A stretch of DNA of 64,000 nt from Sabellastarte sp. h YS-2021. Lineage: Eukaryota > Annelida > Polychaeta > Sabellida > Sabellidae. Position 1 is the first letter of the stretch. Each line of letters begins with the position of its first letter. A program made the translations under genes and the position numbers. The stretch covers positions 30,731,596-30,795,595 of the forward strand of contig OZ024935.1 in the NCBI GenBank assembly GCA_964017235.1, in the 5' to 3' direction. Below, piece after piece: positions 8,988-18,158 of this stretch. The notes under the pieces are model-generated. The model saw only the letters and a program-made list of their open reading frames with translations, was not told the origin of the DNA and searched no databases.

Positions 8988-11153
8988 ATGTCTACACATC
9001 AAGCAAATAAAGACAAACCGAGAGCGCAGAAATGCCGCCATTTCTGCTTTAGTTTTGATACACATAATTTCTGCCCTACCTGTAGGGAGGCTGGCAAGGG
9101 AGATGACCCCTGTGTCACCTTTGAAACCCCTTGCGAAGTTTGCACGTCTTTTACAGATGAGCAACTTCAGAAAATCCAAAACCGGAAACGGTATTTGAAA
9201 AAGCAGAAAGCGACAACTAGTTCCAAAGATGAACTAGATCTTTTGGGTGAAGGCGACGGGGATTCCTTCACTGGGTCTAATGCAGACCTCGAGTGTGCGG
9301 CTGATAGCCTTTTTACCTCACCCCCCCGTCCACAACCTCTTGCCTTCAGTTCCCTGTCTTTGAAAACGCCAGCAAAAACCGTCCCACCCACCCCTGGCAC
9401 TGCTTTGCAAAATAAAATCCAGTCAAATTTAGAGAAATCACTCGGTGATTCCTTAAATATACACTTACAGCAGCAAATGGGTTCCTTTCAGGCATCCATG
9501 TTGGAAGCTTTTAGGTCACTCCGAGAGGAGTTGACTGTAAAACAGAAAGTCGAGGCACAGCCCTCGACTCTTGCTTCAAAACCTGGCTTGTCCAGTACTT
9601 CTGCTGCCCCTCTGGATTTGCCCCCTCCGAGATCTGGTACTAACATTCCAAGCGAGGATATGGATGTGGACTACGGTCCAACTCTTCCTCCCCGTTTAGT
9701 ATCTACTCAACCTTCCTCGGATCAGTACGTTGCCCCCTCTGAAGGTCATCCCGAAGAGGTTTCGTACTCTCACAAAAAGCAAAGCCATAGGCAGCCAGTT
9801 GACCCGAGCTCTGCCTCGGACCAACTAAATGAGGATTCCGATGAACCTCGGATCCCTTCTTCTAGATCCAAAAAGCACTCTGACAAGAGCAAACATAAAT
9901 CAAGATCTAGATACGTGTCTTTTACCTCAGAGGAGGACCACTCCCCTGTAGCCAGACACAGGTCTTCTAAGCCCTCTAGGGCTCAGCCCTCAGGAGTTGC
10001 TTCTGATCAAGACCTCCCACAACATGATCCAGACCCCCCTTATTATAGGGCAGTAGCTTTGTCTGACATGCCCTCACAATACTCTGAGGAAGTTGATACC
10101 TTCAGGCGTATTTTGTCTCTCCCTGACCCCAGGGAATCTATGCCCAGGTCTTCCACCTCGGTGTTGGGTCTGGATGATGAAAAAGGCCGTCAAGAGCTCA
10201 GACCTAGAGGTCCCTCCTCTATTCTTCCACTTAGCTCAGTTATCAAGGACGCCTTTGATAAATTCCAACATGACTTTAAGGCTGCCAACTTATCTGAGGG
10301 AAAATATGTCAAGCCTCCTCCCTCAACTTCAAAGTGGTACAAGGTGGGACAACCAACTTTTCAAGACAAAATCCAGGAGTTGAATACAGACTTTGCTAAG
10401 ATCTGTATTACTCCTAGACCTTCTGGGCCCCCAGTAGCCAGAGTTCCCCTTCCAGTCCTCAAGGAGCTAGAACTTCAGGCTAGACAAAATATCTCTACCC
10501 TCAACTTCACCGCTGCTTTTGCCAAGACCTCCTCTTCTTGCAATGCTTCATTGGAAAAATGCCAACATAGCATCAAGTCTACGGTCAAGAAGATTAAATC
10601 TCAGATTCAAAAAGGTGCCGATCCTGAGAGAGCAGCAAAGCGCGGATATGAGGAAGTAGCTGACTACTTAGATTTTTGGAACAAGACAGTACTTGTTCAA
10701 CACAGGGCCCTCACTTGTCTCAGCAAATCTCTAGCCCATATTTTGCAGAGGGAATTATACTCTATGGCTAATACCGGCTTGCTTAGGCGCGAAGCCGAGA
10801 TGACTCTATTACATCCTCAATTAGGAGAAACGAGACGTCAAGAACTCAGGAACTCGTCCTTTTGGGACGCCTCCTTGTTCGAGTCTCAATTAGTGAAGGA
10901 AGGTGAGGACTTCCTTCTCAAAAAAGGCACCTCAAAAAATTCTCAGGGTTTTCCACCCTACCAGAATAAGCCCTTTCGTGGTCCCCACAAGAAAAGAGGC
11001 TCCTACAGGAAACGCCCCTATGGGGGCAATACCTCTCAAAGCAGTAACCAGTCCTTTCCTTCGGGAAGAGGAAAATCCAACTTCAGAGGCTTCAGGGGTC
11101 GTTTTCGACCCCACAATAGAGGAAGGGGGCGTGGAAACCCCCCTCCCCAATGA
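8988..11153 (+). CDS. DIRS ORF1, gag-like protein, copy A
   Basis: 721-residue gag-like protein, probably packaging element RNA. The open frame extends upstream to 8919. I chose the ATG at 8988 because its product start MSxHQANKDKPRAQKC is conserved in all three copies. Residues 16-52 hold a Cys/His cluster (C16, C20, C29, C32, C42, C49, C52) that looks zinc-binding. A Lys-rich and acidic region follows, then a long Ser/Pro/Arg-rich middle with RSxxKPSRAQPSG, and a conserved helical domain at about residues 420-650. The C-terminus is an Arg/Gly-rich nucleic-acid-binding tail (GRGKSNFRG, NRGRGRGN). The stop is TGA in the context CAA-TGA-CTC, and the same frame then stays open into the YR frame. 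The 3' end overlaps the RT frame by about 250 nt. No frameshift is seen. Confidence 0.9.
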   Translation: MSTHQANKDKPRAQKCRHFCFSFDTHNFCPTCREAGKGDDPCVTFETPCEVCTSFTDEQLQKIQNRKRYLKKQKATTSSKDELDLLGEGDGDSFTGSNADLECAADSLFTSPPRPQPLAFSSLSLKTPAKTVPPTPGTALQNKIQSNLEKSLGDSLNIHLQQQMGSFQASMLEAFRSLREELTVKQKVEAQPSTLASKPGLSSTSAAPLDLPPPRSGTNIPSEDMDVDYGPTLPPRLVSTQPSSDQYVAPSEGHPEEVSYSHKKQSHRQPVDPSSASDQLNEDSDEPRIPSSRSKKHSDKSKHKSRSRYVSFTSEEDHSPVARHRSSKPSRAQPSGVASDQDLPQHDPDPPYYRAVALSDMPSQYSEEVDTFRRILSLPDPRESMPRSSTSVLGLDDEKGRQELRPRGPSSILPLSSVIKDAFDKFQHDFKAANLSEGKYVKPPPSTSKWYKVGQPTFQDKIQELNTDFAKICITPRPSGPPVARVPLPVLKELELQARQNISTLNFTAAFAKTSSSCNASLEKCQHSIKSTVKKIKSQIQKGADPERAAKRGYEEVADYLDFWNKTVLVQHRALTCLSKSLAHILQRELYSMANTGLLRREAEMTLLHPQLGETRRQELRNSSFWDASLFESQLVKEGEDFLLKKGTSKNSQGFPPYQNKPFRGPHKKRGSYRKRPYGGNTSQSSNQSFPSGRGKSNFRGFRGRFRPHNRGRGRGNPPPQ

Positions 11154-13167
11154 CTCCTCCAAAGCCTCACTCAGTCCACCAGTAGGAGGTCGCCTCCGTT
11201 CTTTCAGGAGAGACTGGCTCACAAACAAATGTTCTCAAAACGTGTTAAACATTATCACCAATGGCTACGTTCTGCCATTCCGTTCAAAGCCAAACTTGAT
11301 CAGATTTCCTCTGATTCTGTCAGAGTACAAGGCCCAACAAAAAGACCAAGCCTTGGCTACTTGTATCCAGTCTCTCCTGTCAAAGAACGCTATCGAAAGG
11401 GTAGACAATGTAAAATCTCTCGGGTTTTACAGTCGCCTGTTCCTAGTACCCAAGCCTCACCAAAAGTGGAGGCCAGTCATAGACTTAAGCAGGCTCAATA
11501 CTTTTCTACACGTAGAAAAGTTCAAAATGGAAACTCCAGAGTCCATCAGGACCTCCCTGATTCCAGGGGAGTGGGTATCGTCGATAGATCTGTCGGACGC
11601 CTACCTGCATATCCCCATCCACCCAAACTCAAGGAAATACCTAAGGTTTTGCTACAAGGCTCAGGTGTTCCAATTCACCTCCCTCCCGTTCGGACTAGCC
11701 ACAGCCCCCCAGGTCTTTACAATGATCGTAAAGGAAGTGAAACTAATGGCCCTCTCAAGAGGACTCAGAATTCACCAATACCTGGACGACTGGCTGATCA
11801 GGTCCCAGTCTCAGGAGGAAGCACAAGTGAACACTCAGGCAGTAGTAGAACTGACTCAGTCCTTGGGATGGATAATAAATCAGGAAAAATCAGAACTGAA
11901 ACCTACACAGGTGTTTTCGTTCGTGGGCTACGAATACCACCTCGATTCAGCCCTTGTAAAACCCACTCAAGAGAGATGGCTCAAACTTCAGGATTTGATC
12001 CTACGACTCAAGTCAAAACGTGTTTTGACTGCAAGATGTTTGATGTCTCTAATTGGGTTGCTAGCCTCAACGGAGAAAATGGTCCCGGAGGGACGCCTTC
12101 ACATGAGGCCCTTTCAGTTTCATCTCAAGGAGCACTGGAGATATCCTCAGTCGCTGGACAACCTCCTTCCCTGGACAGAAGCCATTGCAGCCCACCTAGA
12201 TTGGTGGCAAAATCCCTCCAAGGTGATGAAAGGTGCAGACCTTCATCCCAAAGACCACAGTATCCAACTCTTTACCGACGCCTCAAACGAAGGTTGGGGC
12301 GCTCACTTAGACCAAAATTTTACCAAAGGTCTGTGGTCAGATCGGGAAAAAAGGCTTCACATAAATGTCCTAGAATTGAAGGCGGTCTCCCTGGCCCTTC
12401 GAGACTTCAAGGACCAGTGCCAGAATCAAACAGTGTTGGTTGCGACGGACAACTCAACAGTGGTAGCCTACATCAACAAACAAGGAGGAACACACTCGGC
12501 AGAGATGTGTGCTCTCCTGTGGAAGATCATGACCTGGTGCCATCACTATCACATAACATTGAAAGCCAGGCACATTCCAGGGTGCCTGAATGTGATGGCC
12601 GACCTGCTATCCAGGTCCAACCAAGTGCAGTCAACCGAATGGTCTCTGCACCCACAGGTCTTCAAACAGATCTGCCAGAAGTGGTTCACCCCTCATGTAG
12701 ACTTGTTTGCCACTCACCTGAACCACAAGCTCCCTCTATACGTGTCTCCTATCCCAGACCCAAAGGCCTGGGACATAGATGCTCTGAACATAAACTGGAC
12801 CAACCTCACAGCATATGCGTACCCTCCTACGGCTCTCCTTCACAAGGTGATCCAAAAGATCAGGCAATGCCAGTGCCTGATCATCGTAATAGCCCCAGGC
12901 TGGCCAGGGATGCCCTGGTTTTGGGACCTAGTGCAGCTCTCAACAGAGATCCCACTGCAACTCCCAGTGTCAACAACCCTACTCAAACAGTCCCACAAGC
13001 TGGTGTTCCACAACAACCCCCAGCACCTGAACCTCCACGCCTGGTGTCTAGGAGCGGACAACTCCAAGAACAAGGCTTCTCTGTGGAGGTGGCAGAGAGA
13101 ATTGCTGCCCCTCAGCGGTCATCAACAAGGACCATCTGGCCAGGGATGCCCTGGTTTTGGGACCTAG
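10903..13167 (+). CDS. DIRS reverse transcriptase / RNase H polyprotein, copy A
   Basis: Open frame of 754 codons in +1 relative to gag. It begins with a non-ATG codon; the first ATG is at 11020, so translation may start there or by frameshift from gag. The RT domain spans residues 120-370: SSIDLSDAY with Asp229, LPFGLATAP (261-269) and the active-site YLDD at 293-296. The RNase H domain (about 455-572) carries the full set Asp459 (FTDAS), Glu491 (VLELK), Asp516 (ATDNS) and Asp567 (MADLLSR). Residues 595-725 are the DIRS-specific region (DLFATHLN, YAYPP, APGWPGMPWFWDL) that others have likened to Dam-type methyltransferases. Copy B continues further, to residue 768; here a 236-bp duplication replaces the last residues with SGQGCPGFGT. 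All catalytic residues remain. Confidence 0.9.
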   Translation: MRTSFSKKAPQKILRVFHPTRISPFVVPTRKEAPTGNAPMGAIPLKAVTSPFLREEENPTSEASGVVFDPTIEEGGVETPLPNDSSKASLSPPVGGRLRSFRRDWLTNKCSQNVLNIITNGYVLPFRSKPNLIRFPLILSEYKAQQKDQALATCIQSLLSKNAIERVDNVKSLGFYSRLFLVPKPHQKWRPVIDLSRLNTFLHVEKFKMETPESIRTSLIPGEWVSSIDLSDAYLHIPIHPNSRKYLRFCYKAQVFQFTSLPFGLATAPQVFTMIVKEVKLMALSRGLRIHQYLDDWLIRSQSQEEAQVNTQAVVELTQSLGWIINQEKSELKPTQVFSFVGYEYHLDSALVKPTQERWLKLQDLILRLKSKRVLTARCLMSLIGLLASTEKMVPEGRLHMRPFQFHLKEHWRYPQSLDNLLPWTEAIAAHLDWWQNPSKVMKGADLHPKDHSIQLFTDASNEGWGAHLDQNFTKGLWSDREKRLHINVLELKAVSLALRDFKDQCQNQTVLVATDNSTVVAYINKQGGTHSAEMCALLWKIMTWCHHYHITLKARHIPGCLNVMADLLSRSNQVQSTEWSLHPQVFKQICQKWFTPHVDLFATHLNHKLPLYVSPIPDPKAWDIDALNINWTNLTAYAYPPTALLHKVIQKIRQCQCLIIVIAPGWPGMPWFWDLVQLSTEIPLQLPVSTTLLKQSHKLVFHNNPQHLNLHAWCLGADNSKNKASLWRWQRELLPLSGHQQGPSGQGCPGFGT
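11229..13156 (+). other. Overprinting open frame between gag and YR, copy A
   Basis: In the gag frame, no stop occurs between the gag TGA (11151-11153) and 13445. The frame therefore runs through the whole RT/RNase H region as an alternative reading, with an ATG at 11229. Its product would be Pro/Ser/Arg/Gln-rich and looks disordered and basic. In copies B and (before its deletion) C the same frame is open. In copy B it runs directly into the YR domain; in copy A the 236-bp duplication shifts YR out of this frame. Whether it is translated is unknown. It could be a long N-terminal extension of YR or a by-product of codon bias. Confidence 0.55.
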
Positions 13168-13373
13168 TGCAGCTCTCAACAGAGATCCCACTGCAACTCC
13201 CAGTGTCAACAACCCTACTCAAACAGTCCCACAAGCTGGTGTTCCACAACAACCCCCAGCACCTGAACCTCCACGCCTGGTGTCTAGGAGCGGACAACTC
13301 CAAGAACAAGGCTTCTCTGTGGAGGTGGCAGAGAGAATTGCTGCCCCTCAGCGGTCATCAACAAGGACCATCT
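12902..13373 (+). repeat. Exact 236-bp tandem duplication in copy A
   Basis: 12902-13137 is repeated at 13138-13373. The two units look identical base for base. Copies B and C have a single unit. Because 236 is not a multiple of three, the RT frame ends early and the YR frame changes phase relative to the upstream frame. Confidence 0.93.
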
Positions 13374-14503
13374 ACAAGTCAAAGTGGGCCCTATTTGAAA
13401 AATGGTGCAGAGAAAATTCGGTGGATTTCTCCACTCCATCTGTGAAACAAATCTCAGATTTCTTCATGTACCTGTACCAAGACCTAAACAGGCGCCCCTC
13501 GACCATTGATGGCTACAGGACTGCAATCGTTGACACTTTGGGCCCAACGGCCCAACATATTGCACACAATGCAGACCTTCATAGGTTACTCTCCAGTTTT
13601 CACAGGGATCGTCCTAAAAGTTCCAGAAACTTACCCAAGTGGAACCTTTCTGTTGTCCTTAACGAGCTCACCAAAGCACCTTTTGAGCCCATGAAAGACT
13701 CAGACCTCAAACATCTCACTTTAAAAACTGCTTTCTTGCTAGCCTTGGCCTCCGGCAAGCGCCGCAGCGAAATCCATGCCTGGGTCGCTAACAAAGTATC
13801 CAATTTAGGCCAATGGGAAAAGGTTGCCTTGTTCCCTTCTTCTGATTTCATAGCCAAAAACCAACTAGCAAGAGAAGGTTCTCAAAGTGTGTCTCCGGTG
13901 ACTATCCCTGCTCTGACTACCATTGTGGATAGACAGTTTAAAGAAGACAGGACCCTGTGTCCCGTACGGGCCCTGAGGTTTTATTTGGACCGAACTAAAG
14001 ACCTGAGAGGGTCTCGTTCTCTCCTTTTCATCTCCTTTAAGAAAGGACATACCTCAGACATCAGACCCGCTACACTCTCTTCATGGTTGAAACAAACCAT
14101 TTTACTTTGTTACAAACAAGCAGATCAACAAGCCTTGGACTTGGTCCAAGTCAAAGCGCATGACATCCGGGCCTTCGCGGCCTCTAAGGCCTTTTACGGT
14201 GGGGTATCGGTGGACCAAATCATGCAAGCCTGTCACTGGAAAGCTCACAACACATTTACAAATTTTTACCTAAAAGACCTTACTTGGTCGGACACCGACA
14301 ACAATTTGTACCTGGGACCCGTAGTGGCTGCACAACAAGTCCTAGATCCTTCCCCTCAGACCAGTTGTCCTCGGAAAGAAAAAAGGGGGGGGGGGGCACA
14401 TCCGCTACAACCAAGTCTTCAGGAGTCTTTCCCAGGATCTAGGTATTCCTTTACCTTCAAGATGTTACGGGTAAGGTCATTTTATTCTTTAATTATCAAG
14501 TAA
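13157..14503 (+). CDS. DIRS tyrosine recombinase, copy A
   Basis: Integrase of the element, thought to insert a circular DNA copy by strand exchange. The open stretch is 448 codons with no convincing ATG at its 5' end, so the true start is uncertain. The N-terminal SAM-like region runs about residues 68-155 (SKWALFEKWC, RPSTIDGYRTAI). The catalytic residues can be placed as Arg202 (GKRRSEIHAW), His335 and Arg338 (KAHDIRAF), His360/Trp361 (ACHW) and the nucleophile Tyr371 (FTNFYLKD, codon at 14267-14269). The spacing fits the family. The C-terminus follows a 12-G run and reads GGGAHPLQPSLQ, whereas copy B, with 11 G, ends in another frame. The catalytic core is intact. Confidence 0.88.
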   Translation: MGPSAALNRDPTATPSVNNPTQTVPQAGVPQQPPAPEPPRLVSRSGQLQEQGFSVEVAERIAAPQRSSTRTIYKSKWALFEKWCRENSVDFSTPSVKQISDFFMYLYQDLNRRPSTIDGYRTAIVDTLGPTAQHIAHNADLHRLLSSFHRDRPKSSRNLPKWNLSVVLNELTKAPFEPMKDSDLKHLTLKTAFLLALASGKRRSEIHAWVANKVSNLGQWEKVALFPSSDFIAKNQLAREGSQSVSPVTIPALTTIVDRQFKEDRTLCPVRALRFYLDRTKDLRGSRSLLFISFKKGHTSDIRPATLSSWLKQTILLCYKQADQQALDLVQVKAHDIRAFAASKAFYGGVSVDQIMQACHWKAHNTFTNFYLKDLTWSDTDNNLYLGPVVAAQQVLDPSPQTSCPRKEKRGGGAHPLQPSLQESFPGSRYSFTFKMLRVRSFYSLIIK

Positions 14504-14863
14504 TTTCTATTAAGGACTTATTTAGTTGTCATTAATCTCATATTCAGCTTGTAAAAATTTTATGAGACGCCCAACCACTGGGTTGGTCAGTCATACGTGA
14601 AGGGCCCTTTTGGACCCTCAGACCTCGGAGTGAGCACTGCTGCACTTCCGTCCTACAATAAAACATCTAGACAGTTTTTAGTACTGTCTCTCATTTACTT
14701 AGGTTTTTGGCTCGTTACAGGCCCGGCCTTCGGGATCGGGGCACTGTAAATGGGACTCAGACTGGTATTTCTGGCACTATTCTATAAATATTAATTCAAA
14801 ATCTTAGAAAAAATGACATACCTTCCAGTCTCAGCTGTAATCCCGCCACCGGGCGGTTGAATT
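14504..14863 (+). promoter_or_regulatory. 3' untranslated region of copy A with hairpin
   Basis: Non-coding stretch between YR and the ICR. It contains GGCTCGTTACAGGCCC followed by a GC-rich hairpin. In copy B this is a 7-bp stem (CCCGATC/GATCGGG) with a TTCGG loop; copy A has a mutated left arm. The hairpin is kept in all three copies. A role in RNA processing or strand transfer is only a guess. Confidence 0.5.
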
Positions 14864-14968
14864 CAGCATTAAGTCCCACATGGTAAGCTATTGTAGCGTA
14901 ATAAAATTGAAAATTTTAATTACTTAAATGTAGCTTTTATAAGCTACAAGCTTACCATGTGGGACTTA
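14864..14968 (+). repeat. Internal complementary region, copy A
   Basis: 105 nt. The first 43 nt are the complement of the element's left end (8597-8639) and the remaining 62 nt the complement of its right end (15155-15216). This corresponds to the joined ends of a circle, the diagnostic feature of DIRS elements. Confidence 0.95.
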
Positions 14969-15025
14969 GAAGAGTCCCACCCTGCCTCCCCGCTGTTTAC
15001 AGCTGAGGGGTAGGTTTAAAAATTT

Positions 15026-15174
15026 CAACGAGAAAGTAGGATGATTGGTCAGAAGGTATCACGTGACGACAACTACCAGTATATCCGGTGGCTAACAAGA
15101 ACGGTCTTTTTTTCTAAGACGTTGGCCCCGGGTGTGGCAACCCGAGAACAGCATTAAGTCCCACATGGTAAGCT
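15026..15174 (+). repeat. Right inverted terminal repeat, copy A
   Basis: 149 bp, CAACGAGAAAGTAGG to ATGGTAAGCT, the inverse of 8614-8762. It is followed by 42 nt of right-end-specific sequence ending TTTTCAA, and then by GTT in the flank. Confidence 0.93.
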
Positions 15175-15216
15175 TGTAGCTTATAAAAGCTACATTTAAG
15201 TAATTAAAATTTTCAA

Positions 15217-16432
15217 GTTAATTTGGTTTTGAGAGTATTAATCATTTGTTTTAATGTTTTTATTCCAGTTGCATGCTTCCTAGACCCTGTTGATAAGTGT
15301 GTATATGTCATGCTGGAAATTCTAATCTAATAAGGTTTGGAATTTTGTTGACAGAAACTGCAGTCCTTGTAATTAAATTCATTTAGCGAATCATAAAACA
15401 AGGATAAAGTTTCTGTTGACAGAGTTTCAGATTTTATCAGATTGGACTTTCATGCACAACATAAAGATGATGTACAAGAAACATTGAATGTGAGAAATTA
15501 TTTACAAATTACTCAAAGAACTTGGATTTCTAGAGCTGAAAAGAAGAATGTTTCCTTTGCAATATTTGAATTTCCTAGCAAAGTACCAATTATCAGGGAT
15601 GCCCACAGTGTGCTCCGAAAAAGTGCCTCATTCATTTGTTTGTGATCCTTTGAGAAGTGCTGTTTCTTGTACAAAAGGTTTTGGTTGAATTCAGATTACC
15701 CTTTTTCTCTAAATCATTCACATTCTGTAAATTTCCAAAATGTGGTCTTCGTACAAATTGTATGGTATAGAATGCCTTGAATAAACTTTTATCACCATTG
15801 TATGAATTTTATTCCTAGTTAAAATTGATGGCAGGTCTTTTGCTTCTGGTTAAAATTAGTACAATGCTTAGACCACTCCTAAGTTAGATTTTTAGTATTA
15901 CTTAGATTTCAAATAAGACATTGTGAAACCGTGTTCATAAACTTCCCTAATTCTTGTTTGGTGAGTGCAGATTCCAAGAAAAACTCAAATAAGAAACCTT
16001 CCCTCATTTAGATCTGAGGTGACCTTATCCTTAAGTATAACCTTAAGTATTTTTTTGTCATTCCAGCCCCAGGTCTTTTCTGACATTTTGAAAATAATTT
16101 TTTTTCAGACCTTATTTTGGAAAAATAATACATTATGTGAAAGATGGAACTGTTATGAAGTTACTCTTTCAGACTTTTTTTCTATTTTGACAGCTTCCCT
16201 TGGTTTGGCAACTGATTGAAACTTGTATTTTTTTTTTTACCCCAATGTATCTGTGTACACTCATAATTAACTAGAAGTAAACCTGAACCAAACTGGCACC
16301 GGTTTCAGTGCAGAATGGTCGGAGTCGCTTCATGCCACAGAAACAGGAAGTAAGCTGTAGCCATATGAACCAGTTGGCCCAAAGAGTAACTTTCTGCTTT
16401 ACTGTACACTTGATTATATCTCCCGCATGCAG
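15217..16432. other. Intron sequence after copy A
   Basis: AT-rich intron DNA leading to the acceptor at 16431-16432. No other element recognised. Confidence 0.5.
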
Positions 16433-16687
16433 GAAATCGCCATGGTCACAGCGTGCGTTTCCATGACGACCCTACCTCCCCTACCTTGCCTTCTCCTCCA
16501 AGCCCCAAGTACAATGGTGGCACAGGTGGCAGTGGTAGCACCCTGGATAGTGGTGTAGGTTCTGCCGAGTACCCTGATCCTTTGTACGGTCTAATGGGAG
16601 AGACCTATCTTGATCGTTACTTTGCACGGAAAGGCATGTTAGGATCTGGTGGTGTTGGGACTAGCTCAAGTCCAATTAGAACCAGAA
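16433..16687 (+). CDS. CDK5RAP2/myomegalin-like gene, exon 2 in window
   Basis: 255-nt internal exon between GCATGCAG and GTAAGT. Phase 1 at both ends, so it joins exon 1 without a break. It encodes a low-complexity segment: HSVRFHDDPTSPTLPSPPSP, then Gly/Ser-rich (GGTGGSGSTLDSGVGS), then a more ordered block GLMGETYLDRYFARKGMLGS. The Pro/Ser bias suggests a phosphorylated linker between coiled coils, as is common in this family. Exon identity rests on the open frame, splice sites and phase. Its length, a multiple of three, means it could be skipped without a frameshift. Confidence 0.75.
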
Positions 16688-18107
16688 GTAAGTTAACTTG
16701 ATTGGGCAGTTGGTATATTGTTTGTCAACTGGAAATAACAGAATTCCCTTACAAGGAGTGACATAAGATAGAATCTCTTTCGTGAAGTAAAGAATTTCAC
16801 AGTTAGAAAAATAGACTGGTACATTTTACACATGCCTCATTAGGACATAATGTACTTTCATTAAAGCAAAACATCCCAGTTATTCTAATATTTATACTGT
16901 TAGATCCTCTGAAAGGGCAACAACAATAAAAAATATAATGTAGTTGTACAGTCAGCTTAATTATTTGATTTGCTGAAGATATTTACCCTGGAATTTTTCA
17001 TCAGATTAACGTAGTTGCCAATACTGGTTTGTCCAGATGAAGATCAAAATTATTCCCATAAGAGTGTATAAATAAAAGCCGTTATGGCAAGTCGCACAAG
17101 AATTTTTTACCTGATGTTGACAGATGTTGATATATTTAAGGTGATCAAGTAGATACTGTGCCTGTTTATTTCAGAAAATTTAATATACCTAATTCATGTA
17201 AGTTTCTATGCAGTATATAAGTATTTAATTGTTTATATAGATGAGAATGAAGATCTAATTGTTAACCTCATAGCCTGTAGTATTGAAGTCTTTATGAAAA
17301 TCTCTGTCAGATTTTACTGACCAGGTGTTTGTATGAATTATATGAGGCCCTAATGTTGTCTTGCACCAAGTGAAAATTCATCTTTCTCTGTTAAATACCT
17401 TTGAAAAGTAAGTCTGGAACTCTGGATAGTTATAAAGGTCATGATGTCCTCAAATAGAAAGGGAGTACAGCAGAATGTATGGTGGATGGAAGGTCTTCTA
17501 ACATCTTGATTGTGTTAATAAAATATTTTTTAAGAATATATGGTGGTGGTAGTTTTTAGCTGGTAACATTACATCGTATAATTACATCGCATCTTTTTGT
17601 AATGGCTATTTGGGAATTTTTGAGCATGTTCTGTAAATTAACTGCATGGGGTTAAGCATGGTATAAAGTTTTATTATTTTTAAAAATTCCTTTAAAAAAG
17701 TGTCTGTTTATTCTAAAAAGGTGTAAAAAATAAAAATTATATTGCAAGTAAGTTTGATTGTACATTTGTGTATTTTGAAATTTGAAATTAATTAGCTTGC
17801 CATTGAAAAAATAATTAGACTTATTCGTATTCACATTTGGAATATTGTGATACATGGAAAACTAGTCAGTTTCAAATAAGAGAAAAATACACAGTCAAGG
17901 AAATAGTCTTCAAAATGACTTTGTTTGCTGGCTTTTCATGCATAAATTAAATATGACTATAAAAGTAGTAAATATTAACTTTCAAACATAAACTCATAAG
18001 CTTTTTTAAAAATAAATATTATATTGTTATTGTTAACTATAACTTTAATATTTTGCAAAAAAAAAAGCCCGTAAAATCACCTTTTAAAAAATACCTTTAT
18101 ACACTAG
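16688..18107. other. Intron sequence
   Basis: AT-rich intron; no gene or repeat recognised. Confidence 0.5.
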
Positions 18108-18113
18108 GTGCAG

Positions 18114-18158
18114 GAAGGTCACCAGCCAGCTCACGAAGTCGAACACCAGTGCCTTCTT
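18114..18158 (+). CDS. CDK5RAP2/myomegalin-like gene, microexon 3
   Basis: 45-nt exon after GTGCAG, ending at a GTGAGT donor. It encodes an Arg/Ser-rich piece (RSPASSRSRTPVPS). A second acceptor six bases upstream (CACTAG at 18102-18107) would give a 51-nt exon in the same frame, adding two codons. Phase 1 on both sides agrees with its neighbours. An SR/SP-rich microexon is a plausible alternatively spliced regulatory cassette; this is inferred. Confidence 0.65.

Larger units (their letters stand above)
8597..15216 (+). mobile_element. DIRS retrotransposon copy A, full length
   Basis: 6,620-bp DIRS-type element in the intron, in the same orientation as the host gene. The ends are fixed by comparison with copies B and C and by the ICR: it starts TTTTATTACGCTAC and ends AATTTTCAA. 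It has no target-site duplication. The order is left ITR (8614-8762), gag ORF, RT/RNase H ORF, YR ORF, ICR (14864-14968), right ITR (15026-15174). The outer 17 nt on the left and 42 nt on the right are not complementary to each other, as expected for DIRS. Gag and the catalytic part of RT are open. A 236-bp duplication disturbs the RT/YR junction. Confidence 0.96.

Noticed and set aside
10932-11228. 98-codon minus-strand ORF in the gag/RT overlap (also at 42568 and 50360)
   Set aside because: Repeated in all three copies only because the underlying gag and RT frames are conserved; a shadow frame.
8597-15216. LTR retrotransposon or endogenous retrovirus
   Set aside because: No long direct terminal repeats, no aspartic protease, no DDE integrase; a tyrosine recombinase, inverted ends and an ICR are present instead.
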